Shown: piece by piece, positions 50,693 to 62,644 of the stretch | Position numbering within the stretch: position 1 is the stretch's first letter | Layout: the number at the start of each line of letters is the position of its first letter | NCBI GenBank assembly: GCA_946699065.1 | Contig: CAMPDV010001604.1 | Span: 1 to 64,000 of the forward strand | Reading direction: 5' to 3' | DNA length: 64,000 bases | Source of the DNA: Loxodes magnus | Lineage: Eukaryota; Ciliophora; Karyorelictea; Loxodida; Loxodidae | The notes under the pieces: generated by a model | Database searches by the model: none | Told to the model about the DNA's origin: nothing | What the model saw: only the letters and a program-made list of their open reading frames with translations | Program-made: the position numbers and the translations under genes

Positions 50693-51419
50693 CAGAATCT
50701 ATGAATTCTCCTACATATGTCGAACATCTTCTTGCTCTAATTTGAGGTCTTCCTGTTTGAAACTACTATAGGCCAAGTTAGTGGTAAACTGTTTTACTTC
50801 TATGTTAGGCGAAAAAGCTTTAGATTCCATAAACTTCAAGAACTGTCCCACCATATTTTCCCACTTAAGTTGAAATAATAGCAGCATCTGTTAGGAAATA
50901 TCCATAATTATCTCTTATATCTTATAAATTACAAACGATTCCTTTATATCCTGAATATATATATGTAAAATGAGAGAAAGCTTGGGGAAATTCTCCTACT
51001 CCTGAGCTTTCCCAACCAGAATTTGAATTGAATTTTTCAAAATTTCCAAATAAATAAGGTATAGCCATAATCATGTCTCCCTTTTTGAAATTGTTTTTAA
51101 AAACAGCTGCAAGTGAACGACTTGAAACTTTAACTTTAACTGGAGTTACAAAATTAATAGGAAGCTACGTAGGATACACTTTATTTCATAATTCAGCAAA
51201 GTATTAAGCGGAATAATAGCATGCAAGACCTTTATCCACTTCATATTAGTCAGCCAATTTTTTATCTATAAAAGTCTTAACTATACACAGCTATCTTTCT
51301 CTAGGACCAGCTATTCATCTTCCTCTGTGAGCAAGTCGCTACGTACCTTTTTCAAACGATTTTCTCTCTCATTAGATTGCAGACCCATCAATTGCAGAAT
51401 TAGAAGTGTTAGAACCCAT
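50693..51419 (-). pseudogene. Alpha-kinase (kinase B), decayed, arm 2 copy
   Basis: Mirror of 9814-10540 with the same MGSNTS start, the same TGA codons at 17 and 35, the same late frame slip and the same loss of zinc-ligand cysteines. Shared damage dates the decay before the arm duplication. Confidence 0.75.
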
Positions 51420-51789
51420 TTAGGATTATAAAACTGTAAGTCTGGTATAATAAGCGAAGGATGAAGAAATTTGTTAAAATATATATTATTATGCTAGCTA
51501 AATGAATTCTCGATAAATTCTTATAAGAATCAAGAGATCCATTGCTAGTCAATTAAGGTTAAATATATTTAATCGATAGTAAGCTTCTTAAATTAGAATA
51601 CTAATTTGGATTCCATTAAATAACTCTCTTCCTAACTACTTTAAACATACATCTTGCTTATAGTTGAGTATCAATGTTTATCAAATATTAATAAACATCA
51701 AGATTTACATCGGTACATCTTACAATAGTTAAAATATATAAATAATCATACAAGTATGTCATAAATAAGTATCAAGTAATTTATTATTT

Positions 51790-51898
51790 AAACTACTCTA
51801 TATATAGTCAATTCATAATATCTTATAAAATAGTTTAGATAAAAGAGACTCCTTTACCATAAATTGTCATGAGACTATTTATCAAGTTAATATCCCTC
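51790..51898 (-). repeat. Direct repeat flanking kinase B (arm 2)
   Basis: Mirror of 9335-9443. Confidence 0.8.
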
Positions 51899-53811
51899 TT
51901 ATTTTTTCTTTTTTTCGCTGTTTTTTTTATTGATTGATATCTTAATCTTTTTTCATTCTTTTTCTCTGTGCATTTTTTACATATTTCTTTTAAAGTTTTT
52001 TATATTTTTTTCCTTTATCGTTTTTTTTCTTTTCTAGTTTATTATATATGTTTTGAAAATTTTTTCATGCTTCCTTATTTTTTGATAAAGTTTATATTTT
52101 ATCCATAGTTTCTCCCTCATAGTCTTTTTAATTACTTCACGTTTTTTTCTTTAATACGATAATACATCTTCGATTTCGATAAAAAAAATTTTTATTGGTT
52201 TATAATTTTAGATCTATTATCAGGTTCATCTTATATTTCTCTTTTATGAATTTTTTTTAACTGTCTACTTAGTCGAAAAATAATGAATAATTTTTTCATC
52301 TTTTTTTATTGCATCAGATTTTATTTTTTAAGTATTTATTTTTATTATTTTATGCAGATTTTTTATTTATTATCCTTTAATGCACTTTTTTCTAATGATT
52401 CTTTAGATTAATAATATTCTTATTAAATATGTTTTTATTCGGTTTGGATTAATTCTTTTTTTGTTTTTCAAAGATATTTCTAAAAGAGATATAATATTTC
52501 TTATAAATAATTCCATTTTTCTTTATAAACTAATAATCTTAACTTTTTATTAGGATATTTAAGATTTTAATTGAATTTCGTTATTTCTGATTTTAAGATG
52601 ATTTAATTTAATCTTGTACTTATCTTTATTACTATGTCTTTAATATATTTTTCCTTAATTTATTTATATTGTTACCCTTTGATTTACTTGTCACTTATTT
52701 TGACTAAACTTTGAATATTGCTCAGTAATTTTTATTCTTAATATTAAGCTTTTTGGGTATAAATATTCTTCAGTATATGTAATAACAGTAAAATAGAGTT
52801 ATTATTAATTAATTTTTTGATATATTATAAAGTTTATTTAAAAGCTAATTAAAATATATTGCAAAAATAAAGTTATTTTAGATATTTATCTTAGCACAGA
52901 TTAACATTTCTAGAGATTAAGATCTAAGCTAAGTAAGATAGTTAAAATTGTATCCTATTACTAACTTTTCGAAAAGATAGACATATAATCTCTCTTATTA
53001 AGATAATTACCTAACCTTCAATTATATTAAATCATACTTTTAATATTTTTTATTTCAGTTTTTTATCTTACTGAACTATCAAGAACTCAGTTTCATTCCT
53101 CTTTTCTTTTTTCATTTTAACTTTTATAAACTCTGAGAAGGCTTTTAAGCATTAGTAATCCTCTAATTAATCTTTTAAAGTTACTTAAATCCAACATTAT
53201 AATTTAATAAAGCTAATAAACAAGCTATAATAAATAAATCTTCTTAGTTACTAGCTAATACAATAAGTAGCTATTTATTTGTTTATCTAATTTAATTATT
53301 AAGGAATAAAATAAGATTCAAATTAATACTATAACTTCATATTAACTCTTTATAAATTCATTCCTTTTTCATTCTAATACTAATTACTCTTAGCTCCCTT
53401 TCCTTAATATTACTTTTAATACTCTCAAACAATTCCAATATAAGTAAGCCTCACTCTCATTTTTTCTTTTACCATTTACTTCTAAATCTAAATAAATAAA
53501 CTAATAAACCATTCTAAATTAAAAAATAGTTTAACCTACATTTCTATGTTAAACGTGTAAACGTAAAATGAGAAGCAATGCTTTTATATTATTTTAAGAA
53601 TTTATTAGATTTCAATTTTTATGAACACTTTCATGCTTAAATTTATCCTTATATCAGTATGCTTCATATTATCACTTCATAATTTATAACTTTTACAGTT
53701 ATTTGAAAAGAAAAATAAAGATTATCTTATAACTAAATTAATAGAAATTTTATTAGATTTAAAGAGCTCTTCCTTGCTTTATAAGGGATCAAATTTATTA
53801 AATTTTATAAA

Positions 53812-54843
53812 ATGAAACTACTAAAAATTAAAGTGACCGTTGAGGGGAAACCAAGTAGAGATCTACAAATCTAGAACGAATTTAGTCAAGAAAATTAGGT
53901 AGAAATTGTTTAGGAAATAAACAAGCAGCTACGAGAATTTTAAGGACTGAAGCTTTTCATTAAGGAAAAGTTAAACTCTAATTTATATTACTTAGGTCCT
54001 ATTCCTTCTAATACTGTCTTTCATGTTACCTTACAAGAAATAACTATAAATAAATATAAAATTCTCTTATAGAATAATATTGAGATTTAGAAGATCTCTT
54101 CGAAACTTTGTGGAAGAACTATAAAAGAAGTTAGAAGTATATTAAAAGAAATTGAAGGATAAACTTACTAAAGTGAAATGGGAGTTAAAGTAGAAAACTT
54201 TAATAAAGCATGCTAATAAATATCGGAAAAAACATCTACTGTACGTTAGTATGCTAGAGAAGTAGAGTTTGGTAAGATTTTCTATTTTGATTTTATTAAG
54301 CATGAGGATAGTTCAATTGGTTAGTTATACAAATATAACAAAAGTATTAAAAAATTCATCCTAAATAATATTTAAAACAGATAAATTTAAGGTGTTTCAA
54401 CTAAATAGTTATTAGCAGAGCTATAAGTCAGTCTTTAAGAAATGCATAGTAACTGCTGCTTGAACTCTACTAACTTAGAATTTAAAAATTTTGAACAGTT
54501 GTAAGAGGAGATTGATAGGATGATGAAGAAGCAGAATAATAAAGCTAAAGTAAAAGTAGCAAGTTTAGATAGAAGCCATTAAAGTTAGTAAATGCAGAAA
54601 ATATTTAGTAAAGAATTTGAATAATAAGAAGGTTAAACTGATTCCAGCAGATTCAGATAGCCATAATGCTCAGTTTTTGATTTGATGAGTCCAGGTTTTA
54701 AAATCGACTAAAAGTCTTAGTTCTAACTTAGAGAAATAGATGAAGAAAATGACCTTTATTAAAAAGAGTATACGGAAGCAAGTTTAGATCAAAGTTTTGA
54801 ATGTAATACTAGTGAAGAATAGCATACTGAATTAAACTTCTGA
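53812..54843 (+). CDS. Unrecognised 343-residue protein, probable coiled coil
   Basis: I do not recognise the family. The frame is 344 codons, open only if TAA and TAG are glutamine, and it ends in a tandem TGA TGA. The amino end starts MKLLKIKVTVEGK. Residues about 90-230 are rich in Glu, Lys and Gln and look helical, and the carboxyl third is acidic and Ser/Gln-rich. There is no signal peptide, no clear membrane segment, and no tryptophan codon of either kind. It is the longest uninterrupted frame in the window and has normal glutamine-rich ciliate composition. The ATG was chosen as the first after an AT-rich leader; the arm 1 copy shares it. Soluble intracellular location is inferred. No operon-like neighbour. 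Confidence 0.8.
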
Positions 54844-57800
54844 TGAAAAGTATTTCATTTAATGTATTAATATGCTAATTAAATATAATTGATATTAAAG
54901 GCTAAGAAGTTATTTATATTAGTGAGATATTTCACTTGATACAAGAATCTATCTTATTAGATTCAATAATTTCAATACCAAATTATAAAACCAATTCTAT
55001 AAATTAAGCTGTCTATCCTAATATTATTTTCATGTTTAATTTTACTAATAATAGCTTAATGCTTATTGGACAAAGCATCTTAATAAATTAATATTTACCC
55101 CTTTGAATTTAAAAGCTTCTTAAAGTTTAATTTTTAATTAATTAAAATTCAAAAAAGCATTTTTACTCTTTTTACAAAAGTGTAATGACTAATTAATATT
55201 AAATAATGATAATTGATATTAATTTTATTAGTATTAGATAGTGCATAAGAGACTTTTATCAAAATGGTTAACTTTGTATAGTTAAATAGATAATAACTAG
55301 TTTCTCTAATATGATAATATTAAAGCACAAGATACATAATCTTTATAGTTTCTTTATTTTAATAATTTATTATTTTCTTCTATATTATCTATCTAAACTG
55401 CTTGCTATTATACTTTAAATCATATTATACTCTATCTACCTATTTTTCAACATATAGTATTTGCTATCTAAACTTTACTACTATGCAACTTTTACCTAAT
55501 CCTCTTAGTTTAAATTATCTTAGCGATGTTTTAAAAGTTTAAATATAAAAATAAACTAATTAAGTAGAAGCAATTTAGATATTTAGTCTAAATTGAAGAT
55601 AACTTTATCAAGATTGTATGGTATATTTTCTTCACTATGATAACTTAATTAATTTATAAGAATGATACATCTAAAACTTAAAATCTTTATTTTATTAAAT
55701 AATTAAAGCTTTCCTTTAAATAATTATGATGTTTAGAAATATATAATTCTGTCAAAGCTTTTAATAGTTTAGAAAGTTATCAATATTATAAATATAATAA
55801 TAATGTGAGAATTAAATAGATACAAGAATTTAAAAATAATTTCTGGACCAAACCTGAATATCTTGAAAAGAGTTCTTTTTAGTTACCTTTATCTTAATAA
55901 TATTTAATTTTTTTAAATAAATTTAGATTTTAAAACGTAATATATAGAAATTCTATATTTTAGAATGTATCATTTTCAATTTTATAATTGTATCTTTCGA
56001 CTTACTGTAAACTTAGAATTGCCCCTTACCTAAAAAACATTAAATAATTTCCTAAAAATCCATTTAATTGTGCCATTTTTACTTAGATATGAGCAGCTTT
56101 TATAACTAGAAATTTTATTGATTTATAGTAATTTATAATAATATCTGTTTATATAAACAACTAGATACTTTAATTCATTAAAATTATACCTAAAATTATC
56201 TTACCAAAACTCTAACTCGAATTGGTTGTCTTAAAGTTCAAAGGGCAATCTGGTACACTATGAAGTATTTAATTTATTACTCATCATAAATAAAAAAAAT
56301 AGTGTTTAGTAACTTTCTAGAAAAGGTTTGCTCTTTTCATTATGCATTAGTATAAAATATTAAAGAGTTTCTTATAAAAATGATGATTACTTATACTTTC
56401 TTTAAGTTTATCTTTTTGGTTTTGATGGTAATTAAAAATATTAAAAATAAATAATATAAAAATAAAGTTTAAACTAAATAATGCTTTACTTATTAACTTT
56501 TAATTAAAGCTTTATTTTTGTTCTTCTCTTACTCTTAATTTATTAACATTCTTTTATATCTAAAATTGGATAAAATATATAACTGATATTTGTTCGATTA
56601 TTTTATTTTTTATTTAATTCCTTTTTAGTTTTAAGTACTATATTCAGTTATCTTTTCTTCAATGTTATAAATAAGGTTTTCTAAGTAGGTATTTATTTAA
56701 TTTACCATTTGCTTTGGTAAGCGATAATCTTTGGAATATTAAAAGATTTGGTCATAAAATGGAAGCGATTTAGAATAGTGATTTATAGTTTAGCTTGAAT
56801 TGGTTAAGTTAATAACTATTCTGGTTTAATATAATCTGATCTTTATGTACTATTAGATAATAGGTTAGCAACTTGTTAGACTAGTTTTAAATAGTTGGTT
56901 TTACTAGATAAAGGAAATGTGCATTATATATAAAAATATGTTTATAAGTATTTTACTTTTTAATTTTAAGTATAAATATAATAATTTAGTTCTCATTTCA
57001 TACTAGTCATCTTAATAATAAATCTAGAAGCATTATATAAAAGTTACATTATAAAGATATCTGTTCAAATATTTCTATTATATAATCTCAATTTATTTCT
57101 TTGTATTAATCCTAAAATTTAAGATACTAATGAAAGATTAAATTAATAGAAATTAAAAGAAATTATACATTATTAACTACATAGGAATAGAATTCCAGGT
57201 ATATTGATACAATAATGGGGAGTTGCTTCTTTATAATACAGTAACAAAATGTTTCTAATAATTTATAATTAAAATTAATCTAGAACATCCTAACTATCAT
57301 TTATACCTTTGTTTAATAATTTTAATTGTAGATTTATAGTAATTTTAGGAAAGTCTAATCAGATATTTAATGATTATAATACTTAAACTTAAGTTTCCTT
57401 AAAATAATTTATTCTAACTTAGTTATAAGTATATTATAGCTTAACAATTTATTAGTTTCTATCAGATTAATAAGCTTTAAAATACCTATTATATAGTTAA
57501 TACCTTATTACCTCATATTTAATATACTAATAGCTATAATTTGCTTTTATAGCTAGTTAGTTTTATAAAATAGCTTTTTATATAAATAATATGGTTAAAC
57601 TATTCATTTATATATCTAATCTATATATAACCAACTATTTCTCTTTTTCCTTACTAAACAGGCTATTTTATTTTTCATTTTAGGAACAAAAACTATGATA
57701 GTCATGTTTTATATATTCATTTTAGGGTTAAGGAAAGATAATGAATAAAGTAGGTATATTTAAATATAGATCATATTTACTAGAATGTATCGAAGAGAAT

Positions 57801-57858
57801 TGCTTAAATATTTGATTATAGTAGAATATTAAAGCTTAATTAAAGATATGTAAAGAAG
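54844..57858. other. AT-rich interval, no gene supported
   Basis: Mirror of 3391-6398. Confidence 0.4.
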
Positions 57859-58584
57859 TCACTGTTAATAATATTCTAGGTAAGTTGAACATCTTCTTCC
57901 TCTAAATTGAGCTTTAGTTTTTTTCTATGCTTATAATCCAAGTTAATAGCAAACTGTATTACATTTATGATGAGCAAAAAAGTTTTGAATTCCTTACGGT
58001 CCAAGATCTGTTAAACCAAAATAACCTTCTCAAATTGAAATAATAGCAGGATCAGTCAGCAAATATCCTTTACCATTTTTTATACCTTATAAATCACAAA
58101 TGATTCCTCTTCTTCCAGACTATATATAAGTAAAATGAGAGAATGCTTAAGGAATATTTCCTGCTTTTGGATTTTCTCATCCAGTATTTGAATTTAATTT
58201 TTCATATTTTCCATATAAAAAAGGTTCTGCTATAATTATATCTCCCTTTCGTAAATCGCTTTATAAAACTGTTTCAAGAGAACATCTCGAAACTTTAAGT
58301 TTAACTGGAGTTACAAAATTAATAGGAAATTACGAAGGATACACTTGATTCCATAACTTCGCATAGTATTGAGCGAAATTATAGCATGCAATACCTTTAT
58401 CCACTTCATATTTATCTGCCAAACTTTGCTTCATAAAAGTCTTAACTACGCACATCTAACCTTTTCTAGGACCAGTTATTCATCTTCCTCTATGTGCAAG
58501 TCGCGATGCACCAGCAGCAAATGATTTTGTCTCTCATTAGACTGCAGATCCATTATATGAAGAAGTTGATATATTAGCTCCCAT
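57859..58584 (-). CDS. Alpha-kinase domain protein (kinase A), arm 2 copy
   Basis: An atypical protein kinase of the alpha-kinase (MHCK/eEF2K) family, predicted to phosphorylate serine or threonine; the substrate is unknown. The frame is 242 codons with TAA and TAG as glutamine. Family hallmarks in order: VVKTF with the nucleotide-binding lysine near residue 48, AEPFLYGKYEK near 119, NSNTG near 131, QAFSHFTY near 146, DLQGI near 164, LTDPAI near 176, a glycine-rich LGPQGI near 195, and HHKCNTVC near 205-212 giving the zinc-binding His/Cys residues. The domain fills the whole protein. The amino end MGANIS fits the N-myristoylation consensus, suggesting membrane attachment. Internal TGA codons lie at 17, 35, 136 and 185. 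The first two are also TGA in kinase B and the third is TGG there, so TGA probably encodes tryptophan. The frame ends at TGA codon 242. If TGA is only a stop, this would be a pseudogene. Confidence 0.85.
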
Positions 58585-60833
58585 TTGTTTTTATTAATCC
58601 AAAGTATAAAAAGAAAGCTTAAAAGGGATGAAATTAAAAGATATGAGAAAAATAATTCTGATATATACAAAATAAGCTCTTACCATAAATTACTTAGCAA
58701 GTAATAATTTATTTTATAACCATACTTAGTTTGTTTAGCTATTCTTTATTAGTATAAATATAACTTTGATTAAAATGCTGTTAAATTCATTAAATTTACA
58801 TTAGAAAAATTATTATTTTCAATTAATTTATATATAGCTATTTCTGTTTTTAAAAGCAGTAGTTTTCTAGTTGATTTATTCTATCATATCATAACTTAAA
58901 ATTTAAAAGGGATTTAATATATTTCTGGATATTATATTCTATTATATTTGCTAGTTTTTGTAATTTTGAGATTATTTAGTTTCTATTAAATTAAAAAGCT
59001 AAATTGCAATAATTTAATTTAGCTTTTGATTATAAAAATCTACTTTTATCTTATTAAGCAACTAAAATAAATTTTTCTTATTAATTAATAATCCTTCTCT
59101 CTTCTCTAAAGTTTTTATTCAATTAATTAATTTAAATTTCAGATTGTAAAAGTATTTAAACACTTTTATTTGATAGATTCTATTTTATTTCTTTATTTAT
59201 GTGTATAAATATTTACTTTAAGTGAATCATTAATCTCATCACTAATAATTTACTCTTGTTTTCTTTTATATTTGTGTCTTTTTTAATAGTTTATTGCAAT
59301 ACTTCAATTATCTTCACATTACATGCTAGTAAATATTAAGATTTATCGATTTACATACTTAAATAACTTATTTCAACTTTAATTATAAAAACCTTAATTT
59401 TACATTAATACAATTATTAAGCCAAAATTCCATTATTTTACAATTGTATTTCTAATAAGAGTACATATTTTAGAATATGCTAAAGTGTTTCAAGCTCCAA
59501 TACGTAAAGATTAATTATTAATAAAGTAATACCAATCTTTAAATTAATTGGATACCTTTTTATTTAATGTATAAACTGATACTTTATATTCACTTTAATA
59601 AACTTAAACCATGGGAGTTATATTAAATCAGGCATGTAAGATTCTAAACAAATATAATAAGAGTTAGCTATAAATATCTAATAGGGCTTATATGCTTTTT
59701 TATATATATGGAAACATTATATATTTGATAATATATTTAGACATTTTTTTAAGAACATGTTAATAAATTTGACTATTATATAATTTAAATGTGTTAGTTT
59801 AATATATTATAAATAGCTTTTGAACCTATTAAGTACTTAAGATAAATATAGTTATAATTGATATAAATGAATATAGTTTGTAAATTTGAGTAGTTGATAG
59901 AGTTTTACTGTCTAGTAATTTCTCATATTAATCTTATATTAAAACATAGGAAAATAAGTAATTTAAATTTTAGTCTTTTATAATAGATGAATTTACTTTT
60001 GATTGATGTGAGATAGTAAGACTTGTTAAGAAATATGTTATATCTAAAATTTGTTATAGATTTACAGTATTTTGATTTGATGCTGTAATTTATTTGAAAG
60101 TTTAGTTAAATATTATATCTTATGCCATTTATCTAATTATAATTTGCTATTTAATATACTTTTAATTATAGAACTTATTATTATTTAAAAACATAGTCAA
60201 ACTAAAATTTATTTGTCACTTATTCTAAATTAATTATACCTAACTTTTAGATGCTTAATTAACTTAGCAAATGCATAGAAGTTTATAATCATTTTTAAAA
60301 GTAAAATTAAAGCTTTATATCACTTTGAAAGTATATATTCAGTTTTATTATTTGAGGATAATTAAAATAAAACTTATATATTTTTAATGTTGATAGGAAC
60401 TTAAGAAACTAACTATACTCTTAATACCCTTTTTTAAACTAAATTAACATAAAATTCTTTAACTATATCTCTAGAAAGAACTAACTAATATAAATCAGAA
60501 AATTTACTATTATTACCAAAGACATAAAAAAACTGCTAAAAGGTTAATAATTATCTTAGTATTTACTAGAAATTTATTCTATCTCCAATAAAACTTATAT
60601 TTATTAAATATTCCTTTTATTTTATTCTTTTTTAAAAATTAATATAGATAATTAAGTTTTAATTGCCAGAAATATATAATTAATAACTCATAGTTAAAGT
60701 TAATTAGTTATATGTATAAATTTAGATATATAATGAGTATAGTTTTTAAAAGATGATTATTATAAATTACTATCTATCATATTACTAAAGGCTTTAGATA
60801 AATAAATTCTCATAAGGTATATAAAGGTACATA
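58585..60833. other. Outer end of arm 2, no gene seen
   Basis: Mirror of 425-2663. Confidence 0.4.
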
Positions 60834-61376
60834 TATATCAAATTTAGAATCTACTATTATACTTACTATTAAAATATAGTTAAAATTAAATTTAGTTTTA
60901 ATATTTATATTCTAAGGCTTATAAGTGTAGATAGCATAAACTATTATTCACTCTTTTAAATCATCTAATTAAATAAGGTATAAATGATGTTCCTTTCTCT
61001 TTCAAACTTAAAAGCTTTATTTATAAATCATTTTTCTAATTAAATTAGGATTTAATAAGAATGAAAAAGTTTATTTCACTATAATATATAAATAAAATAT
61101 AATGTTTTCAAAAGTCATCTTGATATTCCTATTTTTCTAAATAAACTCTACACTCATCCATATATTATAGAATCTTATTAAAGCTAGATCTTTAATTCTG
61201 GTAATATATCATATAAATCTTGAAGTCTTGCAAGGCCTCCTACCAACATTTCAAATGCATATAACATGTTCCTCTTCTTTTTAGTAGTTTGTAATACCAG
61301 TCATCTCTTTTTTTAGTATTGCGAATTTAGTTTATTTGTGAAATAGCATTTGAATATAATATTGCAGCTTCTTGAT
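60834..61376. other. Spacer between arm 2 and the third copy
   Basis: AT-rich sequence shared with neither arm as far as I can see. No gene recognised. The right junction is sharp: at about 61377 the sequence enters the arm copy at a point equivalent to 2131 of arm 1, not at the outer end of the arm. Confidence 0.6.
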
Positions 61377-61918
61377 ATTATTGAATAAAAACTTTAGAGA
61401 AGAGAGAAGGATTATTAATTAATAAGAAAAATTTATTTTAGTTGCTTAATAAGATAAAAGTAGATTTTTATAATCAAAAGCTAAATTAAATTATTGCAAT
61501 TTAGCTTTTTAATTTAATAGAAACTAAATAATCTCAAAATTACAAAAACTAGCAAATATAATAGAATATAATATCCAGAAATATATTAAATCCCTTTTAA
61601 ATTTTAAGTTATGATATGATAGAATAAATCAACTAGAAAACTACTGCTTTTAAAAACAGAAATAGCTATATATAAATTAATTGAAAATAATAATTTTTCT
61701 AATGTAAATTTAATGAATTTAACAGCATTTTAATCAAAGTTATATTTATACTAATAAAGAATAGCTAAACAAACTAAGTATGGTTATAAAATAAATTATT
61801 ACTTGCTAAGTAATTTATGGTAAGAGCTTATTTTGTATATATCAGAATTATTTTTCTCATATCTTTTAATTTCATCCCTTTTAAGCTTTCTTTTTATACT
61901 TTGGATTAATAAAAACAA

Positions 61919-62644
61919 ATGGGAGCTAATATATCAACTTCTTCATATAATGGATCTGCAGTCTAATGAGAGACAAAATCATTTGCTGCTGGTGCATCGC
62001 GACTTGCACATAGAGGAAGATGAATAACTGGTCCTAGAAAAGGTTAGATGTGCGTAGTTAAGACTTTTATGAAGCAAAGTTTGGCAGATAAATATGAAGT
62101 GGATAAAGGTATTGCATGCTATAATTTCGCTCAATACTATGCGAAGTTATGGAATCAAGTGTATCCTTCGTAATTTCCTATTAATTTTGTAACTCCAGTT
62201 AAACTTAAAGTTTCGAGATGTTCTCTTGAAACAGTTTTATAAAGCGATTTACGAAAGGGAGATATAATTATAGCAGAACCTTTTTTATATGGAAAATATG
62301 AAAAATTAAATTCAAATACTGGATGAGAAAATCCAAAAGCAGGAAATATTCCTTAAGCATTCTCTCATTTTACTTATATATAGTCTGGAAGAAGAGGAAT
62401 CATTTGTGATTTATAAGGTATAAAAAATGGTAAAGGATATTTGCTGACTGATCCTGCTATTATTTCAATTTGAGAAGGTTATTTTGGTTTAACAGATCTT
62501 GGACCGTAAGGAATTCAAAACTTTTTTGCTCATCATAAATGTAATACAGTTTGCTATTAACTTGGATTATAAGCATAGAAAAAAACTAAAGCTCAATTTA
62601 GAGGAAGAAGATGTTCAACTTACCTAGAATATTATTAACAGTGA
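61919..62644 (+). CDS. Alpha-kinase domain protein (kinase A), third copy
   Basis: Same protein as the arm 2 copy: 242 codons, same start, same alpha-kinase motifs and the same four internal TGA codons (17, 35, 136, 185) with a terminal TGA. Two copies keep exactly the same length with no frame slip, which argues for coding constraint, or for very recent copying. The nearest upstream gene lies in the inverted arm 2, so the kinase A copies here and at 57859-58584 are arranged head to head about 3.3 kb apart. That interval could hold promoters for both, although no motif is recognisable. Confidence 0.85.

Larger units (their letters stand above)
36682..60833 (-). repeat. Arm 2 of the giant imperfect inverted repeat
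   Basis: Reverse-complement partner of 425-22856. It is longer because of three private retroposons: 37709-38772, 42559-43083 and 44205-45188. Arm 1 holds the matching empty sites, and two of the three insertions have clean target-site duplications. By eye the arms differ by scattered substitutions and small indels, roughly a few percent. Frames in this arm are generally better preserved than in arm 1 (kinase A and the 343-residue gene are open here). Confidence 0.95.

Noticed and set aside
425-60833. Palindrome as an amplification or assembly artefact
   Set aside because: The arms have diverged and hold private insertions with target duplications, with matching empty sites in the other arm.
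425-60833. Giant inverted repeat as the ends of a Maverick/Polinton (Tlr-like) element
   Set aside because: No integrase, DNA polymerase B, packaging ATPase or capsid-type frame was recognised in the arms or loop; the inverted sequence carries kinases and other genes and has an unrelated third copy position.
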